This document shows positions 1-6,186 of a DNA stretch of 8,564 nt, in pieces. The notes beneath the pieces are model-generated. The model worked only from the letters and a program-made list of their open reading frames with translations. It searched no databases and was not told the DNA's origin. Made by a program: the position numbers and the translations under genes. This DNA is from Flavobacteriaceae bacterium (GTDB lineage Bacteria > Bacteroidota > Bacteroidia > Flavobacteriales > Flavobacteriaceae): contig CANHNG010000055.1 of assembly GCA_947461915.1 (NCBI GenBank), forward strand, positions 1 through 8,564, read 5' to 3'. Within the stretch, counting starts at the first letter, position 1, and every line of letters begins with the position of its first letter.

Positions 1-996
1 CAAATTAGATTGTTTGGGCTTAAAACCGGAGATACCGTAAAAGGGGTGGTTCGTCCTCCAAAAGAAGGCGAGAAATTCTTTCCATTAGTTCGGGTGTTAA
101 AAATCAACGGACATGATCCGCAAGTGGTTCGTGACAGAGTTTCATTCGAACATTTGACTCCTGTTTTTCCGTCAGAAAAATTCAAATTAGCCGAAAGACA
201 AAGCACTATTTCTACCCGAATTATTGATTTGTTTTCTCCAATAGGAAAGGGCCAGCGCGGTATGATTGTGGCACAACCCAAAACGGGTAAAACAATGTTA
301 CTGAAAGACATTGCAAATGCTATTGCCGCCAATCATCCTGAGGTTTATTTGATTGTTTTATTGATAGATGAACGCCCGGAAGAGGTAACTGATATGCAAC
401 GAAGCGTTCGAGGTGAAGTCATTGCTTCAACTTTTGATAGAGAACCACAAGAACACGTTAAAATAGCCAATATTGTTCTCGAAAAATCAAAACGCCTAGT
501 GGAATGTGGTCACGATGTCGTAATTCTTTTGGATTCGATAACTCGTTTAGCTAGAGCTTATAATACGGTTCAGCCTGCATCTGGTAAAGTATTGAGTGGT
601 GGTGTTGATGCCAATGCGTTACAAAAACCAAAACGCTTTTTTGGAGCGGCCAGAAATGTTGAAAATGGAGGTTCATTGAGCATCATAGCCACAGCATTGA
701 CTGAAACTGGTTCAAAAATGGACGAAGTTATTTTTGAGGAATTCAAAGGAACGGGTAATATGGAATTGCAGTTGGATCGTAAAATTGCCAACAAACGTAT
801 TTTTCCAGCCATTGATTTGACATCCTCAAGCACAAGACGTGACGACTTGTTGTTAGATCCAAAAACATTGCAAAGAATGTGGATTATGAGAAAGTATCTT
901 TCGGATATGAATCCAGTCGAAGCTATGGATTTTATCAATGATCGTTTCAAGAAAACGAAGAATAATGAAGAGTTTTTGATTTCGATGAATGATTAA
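1..996 (+). CDS. rho: Transcription termination factor Rho, C-terminal part (5' end outside window)
   Basis: This is the hexameric RNA-dependent ATPase/helicase that ends transcription at Rho-dependent sites in the cytoplasm. The frame is open from base 1 ([12 protein letters not shown]...), so the gene enters from the left; the TTG at 10 is an internal Leu codon, not a start. Counting from base 1, 331 residues are visible. They begin near the end of the primary RNA-binding domain ([10 protein letters not shown] at about 18-27) and run through the whole RecA-like motor. Visible motifs are Walker A AQPKTGKT at 91-98, [11 protein letters not shown] at about 120-130, Walker B VILLDS at 173-178, the loop [20 protein letters not shown] at 200-219, and the R-loop region with EEFKGTGN at 246-253. 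The C-terminus ([17 protein letters not shown]) fits the family end. The stop is TAA, followed by a hairpin terminator. The match to Rho is near certain; only the N-terminal length is unknown, and it varies in Bacteroidota. Confidence 0.98.
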   Translation, partial: QIRLFGLKTGDTVKGVVRPPKEGEKFFPLVRVLKINGHDPQVVRDRVSFEHLTPVFPSEKFKLAERQSTISTRIIDLFSPIGKGQRGMIVAQPKTGKTMLLKDIANAIAANHPEVYLIVLLIDERPEEVTDMQRSVRGEVIASTFDREPQEHVKIANIVLEKSKRLVECGHDVVILLDSITRLARAYNTVQPASGKVLSGGVDANALQKPKRFFGAARNVENGGSLSIIATALTETGSKMDEVIFEEFKGTGNMELQLDRKIANKRIFPAIDLTSSSTRRDDLLLDPKTLQRMWIMRKYLSDMNPVEAMDFINDRFKKTKNNEEFLISMND

Positions 997-1031
997 AAAG
1001 AGATTTAGAAATAAGAAAATAGATAAAAAGC

Positions 1032-1057
1032 AAAAAATCCTCGATAGAGGATTTTTT
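1032..1057. terminator. Bidirectional hairpin terminator between rho and the convergent methylase gene
   Basis: A perfect 11-bp stem (1032-1042 pairing with 1047-1057) closes a GATA tetraloop. A run of T follows on the plus strand (1052-1059), and a run of A (1032-1037) gives a T tract when read on the minus strand. It lies 35 bases after the rho stop and 24 bases beyond the stop of the minus-strand gene, so it can end both convergent transcripts. Confidence 0.88.
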
Positions 1058-1081
1058 TTGTGAATTTAGAATCTAAAATCT

Positions 1082-2317
1082 TTATTCTTTCTTCAGTTCC
1101 AAACTTTCTTTACGTTCTAATAAAGCCATGTAAAATCCATCAAAACCAGATTCAGAGGCTAGGATTTTTTGATCTTTTATAAAGTCAAATTGTTTTCCAA
1201 TATCTGTTGCCAAGAATTTTTTAACTTGTTCTTGATTTTCCGAAGGTAAAATAGAACAAGTGGCATAGACTAATTTTCCACCTGGTTTTACAATTTTGGA
1301 GTAATTTTCTAAAACTTCGGCTTGCACTTTACGAATGTTATCAATGAATTCGGGCTGTAATTTCCATTTGGCATCAGGATTTCTTTTCAGAACTCCCAAG
1401 CCGCTGCAAGGTGCGTCAATCAGAACTCTGTCTGCTTTTTCATGGAGTTTCTTAATTATTTTGGTAGAATCGATAATGCGGTATTCAATATTGAAAGCAC
1501 CGTCTCTTTTGGCTCTCAACTTTAATTGCTTCAACTTACTTTCGTACAAATCCATCGCGATTAATTGCCCTTTGTTTTCCATCAATGCGGCAATATGCAG
1601 TGTTTTTCCCCCTGCACCAGCACAGGTGTCAACCACTCTCATTCCGGGTTTTACGTCAAGGAAAGCGGCGACAAGTTGAGAATTGGCATCCTGAACTTCA
1701 AAATAACCTTGTTTAAAAGCATCCGTCAAGAATACGTTAGCCCTTTCTTTTAGAACCAAAGCATCAGGTTGGTCTTTCAAGAATTCAGTTTCGATGTTCA
1801 AGTCCATCAGGATGGCCCTCAAAGATTCTTTATTGGTTTTTAAGGTATTTACCCTGAGAATTACTTTTGCAGGTTGGTTTTGGGCGGCAATTTCTTTTTC
1901 CCAAATTTTTTCTCCTAATTCTTTTTCTCCTAATTCGTCCATCCAATCCGGAATAGATTCTTTTAAAGCTCTGATTTTTGAAAGTTCGTCAAAACGCCCT
2001 TTTATTTTTCTTTCTGGAGTTCCTTCTAGTTGACGCCAATCTGGGATTGGATAGCCTCTTAAGACCGCCCAAACAGAAAACATCCTCCAAAGATTATCTC
2101 TGTCAAAGGGTTCTTTTACTTCCGCAATTTCTGCATATAATCTTTTCCAGCGTACAATTTCGTAGATGGTTTCGGCAACAAATTTTCTATCGGAGCTTCC
2201 CCAGCGTTTGTCTTTTTTCAGGGATCGTGCCACAACTTTATCGGCATATTCGCCTTCGTTAAAAATGGCATTCAAGGCGTCAATGGTTGTATATACTAAA
2301 TTTCGGTGTAATCTCAT
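1082..2317 (-). CDS. RsmB/NOP2-type rRNA cytosine-C5 methyltransferase
   Basis: This SAM-dependent enzyme methylates cytosine C5 in RNA, probably 16S rRNA as RsmB does, in the cytoplasm. In the 411 residues, the N-terminal part (about 1-115) is a helical region in the place of the NusB-like domain of RsmB. The RNA-binding segment with LRVNTLKTNKESL lies at about 154-166, and the Rossmann methylase domain runs from about 205 to 400. Motif I is DTCAGAGGKT (230-239), with acidic D256 after the second strand. Motif IV is DAPCSGLG (301-308), with C304. Motif VI is ATCS (352-355), with C354 as the expected nucleophile and C304 as the release cysteine. Length is close to E. coli RsmB (429). The ATG at 2317 sits just after a TACCTTTG box and no upstream start is needed. 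The gene stands alone between terminators. The exact target base cannot be told from sequence, so RsmF-like specificity remains possible and no symbol is given. Confidence 0.93.
   Translation of the reverse strand: MRLHRNLVYTTIDALNAIFNEGEYADKVVARSLKKDKRWGSSDRKFVAETIYEIVRWKRLYAEIAEVKEPFDRDNLWRMFSVWAVLRGYPIPDWRQLEGTPERKIKGRFDELSKIRALKESIPDWMDELGEKELGEKIWEKEIAAQNQPAKVILRVNTLKTNKESLRAILMDLNIETEFLKDQPDALVLKERANVFLTDAFKQGYFEVQDANSQLVAAFLDVKPGMRVVDTCAGAGGKTLHIAALMENKGQLIAMDLYESKLKQLKLRAKRDGAFNIEYRIIDSTKIIKKLHEKADRVLIDAPCSGLGVLKRNPDAKWKLQPEFIDNIRKVQAEVLENYSKIVKPGGKLVYATCSILPSENQEQVKKFLATDIGKQFDFIKDQKILASESGFDGFYMALLERKESLELKKE
1907..1936 (-). repeat. Exact 15-bp tandem duplication inside the methylase gene
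   Basis: Two adjacent identical 15-base units (1907-1921 and 1922-1936; coding strand GAATTAGGAGAAAAA) encode ELGEK-ELGEK at residues 128-137, in the linker between the N-terminal helical part and the RNA-binding/methylase part. Because the unit is a multiple of three, the frame is kept. Confidence 0.9.
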
Positions 2318-2334
2318 TTTAAATTATTGAGGTG

Positions 2335-2342
2335 CAAAGGTA
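2335..2342 (-). promoter_or_regulatory. Putative promoter -7 box for the methylase gene
   Basis: The minus strand reads TACCTTTG, an exact match to the Bacteroidota -7 consensus TAnnTTTG, 17 bases before the ATG. That implies a leader of roughly a dozen bases. No clear TTG stands at the expected -33 distance (the sequence there is TTT/TTA), so only the -7 part is supported. Confidence 0.45.
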
Positions 2343-2405
2343 CTACTAAAAGATTTAAACTAAATTTTTAAATATTTATGTTATTATTGGTTCAATAACC
2401 CACAA

Positions 2406-2440
2406 AAAAATACACTGCAATTGAAAAACAGTGTATTTTT
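2406..2440 (-). terminator. Hairpin terminator of kup
   Basis: A perfect 12-bp stem (2406-2417 with 2429-2440, core TACACTG/CAGTGTA) has an 11-base loop. On the minus strand it ends in seven T (2410 to 2404). It starts 20 bases after the kup stop and separates kup from the methylase gene. Confidence 0.87.
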
Positions 2441-2459
2441 GGTTTGATAAATAGTTGGG

Positions 2460-4421
2460 TTACTTAATTCTCGTTAGTCCTATATTTTCTGGGGCATGCA
2501 GCACCATTGGAAACTTTTCTACTTTTACAGAGCTGCTATCTAAACCAAAAGCACTTTCCTCCGACAAACTTAATTTTTTAATAAAAAAGTATGAATTCAT
2601 TATTATTTTTTCATGCCATAACAAATCGCTGTCATGAGAGAGGTATTTTTCAGATAAAACAAATTTGAAATCACCAATAATGTTATTTTTATTCAAGGAT
2701 TCATACCTACTTGTGATATCGACCTCTCCTTTTTGTACCATATCTTTAATGACTTCCTTAAACATCAAATTTATTTTTGTAGGCTCCCTAAAACCCAAAT
2801 TAAAATCGACACGATACAAATCGTCTTTGGTAATTTCAGTTACTTTATATTCAGTTTTATAGGGTTCATTTAAAATGTTTACATGCACAAACCAATAGAT
2901 ATCGGCTCTTTTCGGTCGCTTTTGTAAAATAGAGTACATTACTTTTTCCTCAATTTCATCAATTCTTGCCGCATTTGTCATATATACCAAATGGGTTGCA
3001 TATTTTGGTATTGATAAATCAGTACTTAGTTCCACCAATACTTTTTTATAATCTTCTATTTTTACGAATTTAGTATAGCTCTTATTTATTTTTTTTGCCA
3101 AATACCAAATAGTCATAACTGATATAAGAACCAATGCAATAATTAGGGTCACATAACCACCTTCTGCAAACTTTTTAACATTGGCGATAAGGAATCCAAA
3201 TTCGATTGTTAAATAAATAGTTATTAATGGAACCATGAAATACAATTTCACCCTTTTTAATATCATATAAAAATTAAGGAGCACTGTTGTCATAATCATA
3301 CATAATATAATGGCTAAGCCATAAGCATGTTCCATATTGCTTGATTTTTCAAAGTGCAAAACCACCCCAACACATCCAAAAAACAATAACCAGTTTATAG
3401 AAGGAATATACAACTGTCCTTTTAATTCTGAAGGATATTTTATTTTTACTTTTGGCCAAAAATTTAATCGCATGGCTTCATTTATTAATGTAAATGAACC
3501 ACTTATTAATGCTTGTGAAGCTATAACGGCGGCAAGGGTTGCGATTATGATTCCTATAGGTTGAAACCAATCGGCCATGATTAAGTAAAAAGGGTTGGCA
3601 TTTTCGCCACCTAAATTCTGCAGTGTTTGTCCTTCATGATGAATGAGGTAGGCGGCTTGTCCAAAATAGTTTAAAACTAAAGTTGTCTTTACAAAAATCC
3701 AGCTAATTCTAATGTTTTTTCGCCCACAATGTCCCATATCCGAATATAAAGCCTCGGCTCCAGTGGTACATAAAAAAACAAATCCTAAAACATAAAACCC
3801 TTCAGGATGAATAGATAATAAATTATAGGCATAATAGGGATTAAATGCTTTTAAAACTTCAGGAAACTTAGTGATTTGAACTAGACCTAAGATCCCAAGC
3901 ATTCCAAACCATAAAAGCATCATTGGAGCGAAAAATCGTCCGACCAATTTAGACCCAAATTGCTGGATGGTAAACAATATGAATAAAATTCCAATTACGA
4001 TGGGAATTGTATTTATTTCGGGATAAAAAGTTTGAATTCCTTCAACGGCAGATGATACAGAGATAGGGGGGGTAATAATTCCATCGGCAAGCAGCGCACT
4101 TCCTCCAATTATCGCGGGTACAATTAGCCATTGAATTTTAATTTTCTTTACCAATGCATATAACGCAAAAATCCCGCCTTCTCCATGGTTATCCGCGCTC
4201 AAGGTAATCAGTACATATTTTATGGTTGTTTGTAAGGTAAGTGTCCAAAAAACACAAGAAATCCCTCCTAAAACAATGTCTGCATTAATAACATAATTGC
4301 CAATTATGGCTTTCATTACATATAATGGCGAAGTTCCAATGTCACCATAAATTATTCCCAACGAAACTAATAAACCTCCTAATGTTAACTTACTGTGTAA
4401 ATCTTTATGCGAAATGCTCAT
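2460..4421 (-). CDS. kup: KUP/HAK/KT family potassium uptake protein
   Basis: This inner-membrane protein imports potassium, probably with a proton. The 653 residues compare with 622 in E. coli Kup. The family signature GDIGTSPLY is at 26-34 in the first membrane helix. Acidic membrane residues where Kup proteins bind K+ or couple protons are visible: D27, E127 (in SAVEG) and E223 (in GAEALYSDMG). Other typical blocks are SADNHGEGGIFALYAL (75-90), GSALLADGIITPPISVSSAVEG (about 107-128) and ASQALISGSFTLINEA (301-316). About twelve hydrophobic segments fill residues 14-442. A soluble C-terminal domain of about 200 residues follows (from about KKINKSYTKF), with segments such as YMTNAARIDEIEEKVMYSIL that are also typical. 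The start ATG at 4421 lies 25 bases after a TAGATTTG box. The gene is monocistronic. There is no sign of truncation, and no riboswitch fits in the short leader. Confidence 0.96.
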   Translation of the reverse strand: MSISHKDLHSKLTLGGLLVSLGIIYGDIGTSPLYVMKAIIGNYVINADIVLGGISCVFWTLTLQTTIKYVLITLSADNHGEGGIFALYALVKKIKIQWLIVPAIIGGSALLADGIITPPISVSSAVEGIQTFYPEINTIPIVIGILFILFTIQQFGSKLVGRFFAPMMLLWFGMLGILGLVQITKFPEVLKAFNPYYAYNLLSIHPEGFYVLGFVFLCTTGAEALYSDMGHCGRKNIRISWIFVKTTLVLNYFGQAAYLIHHEGQTLQNLGGENANPFYLIMADWFQPIGIIIATLAAVIASQALISGSFTLINEAMRLNFWPKVKIKYPSELKGQLYIPSINWLLFFGCVGVVLHFEKSSNMEHAYGLAIILCMIMTTVLLNFYMILKRVKLYFMVPLITIYLTIEFGFLIANVKKFAEGGYVTLIIALVLISVMTIWYLAKKINKSYTKFVKIEDYKKVLVELSTDLSIPKYATHLVYMTNAARIDEIEEKVMYSILQKRPKRADIYWFVHVNILNEPYKTEYKVTEITKDDLYRVDFNLGFREPTKINLMFKEVIKDMVQKGEVDITSRYESLNKNNIIGDFKFVLSEKYLSHDSDLLWHEKIIMNSYFFIKKLSLSEESAFGLDSSSVKVEKFPMVLHAPENIGLTRIK

Positions 4422-4446
4422 GTGTACTTATTATAAAAAAACTTGA

Positions 4447-4454
4447 CAAATCTA
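4447..4454 (-). promoter_or_regulatory. Putative promoter -7 box for kup
   Basis: The minus strand reads TAGATTTG (consensus TAnnTTTG), ending 25 bases before the kup ATG. Nineteen bases upstream is TTA (4474-4476), a near match to the TTG -33 element. The rest of the 4422-4609 gap is very AT-rich and shows no other recognisable element. Confidence 0.45.
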
Positions 4455-4609
4455 CTCTTTTTATGCATATCATTAATATAAAATAAAATTTAAAAATGAA
4501 TCTTAATTAAATCTCCATTGTTAAAAGCATAACTAATTAACTAATAAAATACTAAACGAATTATTACTCAATTTCAAAAAAACAATACTATATGACCCAA
4601 TTTTAAATA

Positions 4610-4651
4610 AAAAAACCAAGAAAATAATAGCTACTGTTTTCTTGGTTTTTT
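4610..4651 (-). terminator. Hairpin terminator ending the sigma/anti-sigma/Spy-like operon
   Basis: A perfect 15-bp stem (4610-4624 with 4637-4651, core CCAAG/CTTGG flanked by A/T runs) has a 12-base loop. Read on the minus strand it finishes in a seven-T run (4615 to 4609). It begins 19 bases after the stop of the Spy-like gene. The plus-strand side is also T-rich, but no plus-strand gene needs it. Confidence 0.88.
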
Positions 4652-4670
4652 ATTTTTTTAAACAAAAAAT

Positions 4671-5126
4671 CTATTTTCTCGGTCCTTTGTCCCGATATTG
4701 CTGCAACAGTTTTTTGTTGAAGTTATCTTCAGCCTTTTTTAATTTTATAATTTTTATTGGAGAAATTACCCCTTTTAGACTAGAAATAAATTTACGGCGA
4801 TTTTGGAATAAATCCTCATCATAACTTTCTGACTGGGCAAGGAGTGCAAAAGCTTCTTTTTCATTCATTTTAGCAAAAGCTTCATTATCCATTTTGTCAA
4901 TTAATGATTTAGTCTTCTTCGATCTAATTTCATTTTGTTTGTTGTCAAAAGCATTGTAAAGTGGCCAGAAAACGGCTGCTTCATCTGGTGTCAGTGACAA
5001 TTCAGTGGTTAAAAACCCCACTTTTAAGGACCTTATCTTTTCCCTTTTTTCTTTGTCTTTAGGTTGGGAAAAAGAATGAATGGAAAATAAAAATAGAATA
5101 ATCAGTAGTAGTTTGTTCGTTTTCAT
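4671..5126 (-). CDS. Small secreted Spy/CpxP-like helical protein, possible periplasmic partner of the ECF module
   Basis: The 151 residues begin with a signal peptide: MKTNK, a hydrophobic stretch at 6-16, and likely cleavage near SFSQ (18-21). The mature part is highly charged and predicted mostly helical. It carries two LTxxQ-like motifs placed as in the Spy/CpxP/CnrX fold: LSLTPDEAAVFWPLYNAF (43-60) and ISPIKIIKLKKAEDNFNKKL (121-140). Members of that fold act in the periplasm as chaperones or as sensors that signal to membrane partners. The mature protein contains no His and no Cys, so a metal-binding role like that of CnrX is unlikely. The gene starts 6 bases after the stop of the anti-sigma candidate (TAGGACACTATG, with an SD-like AGGA), which argues for co-translation and joint function. 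The fold assignment is moderately sure; the role is inferred from context. Confidence 0.72.
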   Translation of the reverse strand: MKTNKLLLIILFLFSIHSFSQPKDKEKREKIRSLKVGFLTTELSLTPDEAAVFWPLYNAFDNKQNEIRSKKTKSLIDKMDNEAFAKMNEKEAFALLAQSESYDEDLFQNRRKFISSLKGVISPIKIIKLKKAEDNFNKKLLQQYRDKGPRK

Positions 5127-5132
5127 AGTGTC

Positions 5133-5555
5133 CTAGTTTATTATATATTGTTCTAAATTCGTGTTAGCTGAGAGTTCATTCTCTATAGATTTATCTTCAA
5201 TGGACAAGTCAATACTCATTTTTTGAATGTCTTCTTCATCAAGAAGGCTTGCTAAATCTGTATCGGAAATATCAGATTTATTAGCGATGTAGTTTTCTAA
5301 TATCACTTCGTCAATTTCTGAGGAATGGTTTCCAAAACCATTGTAAATAGGAATGATTAACCCCAATCCTATAAGTGCGGCAGCCGCATAGATCCAACTT
5401 TTTCTACTTAAAAAAAGCGAAATTACTTTTGGATCTTCATTAGGTAATTGTTGCATTACGGTCTCCGAAAAATGGTCAAAGTAACTTTCGGGAATTATAA
5501 ACCCAGACTTTATTTTCGGTTCGTTCGCTAGTTTAAATGTTTTCATAATATCCAT
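5133..5555 (-). CDS. Probable membrane anti-sigma factor (single-pass)
   Basis: The 140-residue protein lies directly downstream of the ECF sigma gene (24-base gap) and directly upstream of the Spy-like gene (6-base gap). Visible layout: a short N-terminal cytoplasmic part (about 1-52) with GFIIPESYFDHFSETVMQQL (18-37), a segment of the kind often seen in flavobacterial anti-sigma-like proteins. One membrane helix follows (about 54-72, SWIYAAAALIGLGLIIPIY), then an acidic periplasmic tail (about 73-140) rich in D/E and S. There is no Cys, so it is not a zinc-binding (HxxxCxxC) anti-sigma factor. The start could be the ATG at 5555 or the in-frame ATG at 5546 (MKTFKL...); the second gives a more natural N-terminus and neither choice changes the domains. 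Binding to the sigma factor is inferred from gene order and topology, not from a recognised catalytic motif. Confidence 0.68.
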   Translation of the reverse strand: MDIMKTFKLANEPKIKSGFIIPESYFDHFSETVMQQLPNEDPKVISLFLSRKSWIYAAAALIGLGLIIPIYNGFGNHSSEIDEVILENYIANKSDISDTDLASLLDEEDIQKMSIDLSIEDKSIENELSANTNLEQYIIN

Positions 5556-5579
5556 TAGACTTAAATATAGGTAAAGGGT

Positions 5580-6122
5580 TTAATTTGTTTTTACAAAGGT
5601 TTCGATTTTTTTTACGGCATGATGATAGGAGGCTTTCAAAGCCCCTACCGATGTCCCTAATATTTCTGATATTTCTTCGTATTTCAACTCTTCAAAATAT
5701 TTCATTTTGAAAACTAGTTGTTGTTTTTCGGGCAATGAGGCAATTGCTTTTTGCAGTTTTATTTGAATTTCATTTCCATCAAAATAGACGTCGGCTTTTA
5801 GGTTGTCAATGGTTTTGTTTTGTAATGTTTCTGAGGTTACTCCATTGATTTTTGCTTTTTGATTTAAAAAAGTCAAAGCCTCATTAGTGGCAATTCGATA
5901 TATCCATGAAAAAAGTTTGCTCTCTCCTTTAAATTTATTCAAATATTGAAAGACTTTAACGAAAGTATTTTGCAATACATCGTCTGTGTCATCGTGATTC
6001 AAGACGATAGTACGGATATGGTTGTAGAGGGGTTTTTGATATTCCTTCAAGAGTTTTTGAAACGCTTGGTTTTGCGTCTTGGGGTTTAATAATTCCTTGA
6101 TAAATTCCTTTTCTTCTTGCAA
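5580..6122 (-). CDS. ECF-type RNA polymerase sigma factor (TTG start)
   Basis: This is a 180-residue extracytoplasmic-function sigma factor that directs RNA polymerase to stress or envelope promoters. Region 2 covers about 24-88, with DDTDDVLQNTFVKVFQYL (44-61, core-binding region 2.2) and FKGESKLFSWIYRIATNEA (64-82, regions 2.3-2.4, -10 recognition). Region 4 covers about 122-176, with SLPEKQQLVFKMKYFEEL (129-146) and the helix-turn-helix YEEISEILGTSVGALKASYH (148-167). The expected length for the family is 160-200. The start is TTG at 6122: in-frame upstream codons run into TGA at 6138-6140 with no ATG or GTG, and QEEKEFIKELL fits the usual N-terminus of such proteins. It is followed by its probable anti-sigma gene and preceded by the SRPBCC-GyrI gene (64 bases away), with no terminator seen between. 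Regulon unknown. Confidence 0.93.
   Translation of the reverse strand: MQEEKEFIKELLNPKTQNQAFQKLLKEYQKPLYNHIRTIVLNHDDTDDVLQNTFVKVFQYLNKFKGESKLFSWIYRIATNEALTFLNQKAKINGVTSETLQNKTIDNLKADVYFDGNEIQIKLQKAIASLPEKQQLVFKMKYFEELKYEEISEILGTSVGALKASYHHAVKKIETFVKTN
6120..6122 (-). other. Non-ATG (TTG) start codon of the sigma gene
   Basis: Translating back from the conserved QEEKEFIKELL, the only possible standard initiator before the in-frame TGA (6138-6140) is this TTG. An AAGG run stands only about two bases before it, too near to be a normal ribosome binding site. Weak initiation would keep sigma levels low. Confidence 0.7.
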
Positions 6123-6148
6123 AACCTTATTTATATATCAATTTAGAA

Positions 6149-6160
6149 TGGAAATTTCCA
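6149..6160. promoter_or_regulatory. 12-bp perfect palindrome upstream of the sigma gene (possible operator)
   Basis: TGGAAATTTCCA is a perfect 12-base inverted repeat without a loop, 27 bases before the TTG start of the sigma gene. It sits in the only gap within the four-gene group. There is no T tract, so it is not a terminator. No regulator can be named; it could also be chance in AT-rich DNA. Confidence 0.35.
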
Positions 6161-6186
6161 AAAAAGTTTAATCTTGAAAAATTATA

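Noticed and set aside
10..12. TTG at 10 as the start of rho
   Set aside because: The frame stays open to base 1 and the residues before it (QIR) match the conserved QIRxF block of Rho, so the gene simply enters from outside the window.
570..950. Minus-strand open frame of 126 codons opposite rho
   Set aside because: It lies wholly within the strongly conserved rho coding region and its translation resembles no family; it is an antisense shadow.
208..996. Gln in the [12 protein letters not shown] loop of Rho where E. coli has His
   Set aside because: Substitution at this place appears within the normal range of the family and all ATPase motifs are intact, so it is not reported as unusual.
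1335..1679. Plus-strand open frames opposite the methylase (also 1565-1753, 1794-2033, 1978-2262)
   Set aside because: Each overlaps the well-supported methylase gene, has no promoter or family resemblance, and reflects the low stop frequency of the opposite strand.
2384..2398. Inverted repeat TTATTG-gtt-CAATAA upstream of the methylase promoter box
   Set aside because: Six-base A/T-rich arms with a three-base loop and no T tract are easily met by chance in such AT-rich DNA; a far stronger terminator lies at 2406-2440.
3337..3564. Plus-strand open frames opposite kup (also 2455-2637, 2665-2862)
   Set aside because: They sit inside kup on the other strand and show no independent coding signal.
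4642..4824. Plus-strand open frame near the operon terminator
   Set aside because: It starts inside the terminator hairpin and runs antisense to the Spy-like gene.
4671..5126. Spy-like protein as a CnrX-type nickel/cobalt sensor
   Set aside because: The mature sequence has no His or Cys and only two Met, so the ligand set of CnrX is absent.
5133..5555. Zinc-dependent (ZAS) anti-sigma factor
   Set aside because: The protein has no cysteine at all, so the HxxxCxxC motif cannot be present.
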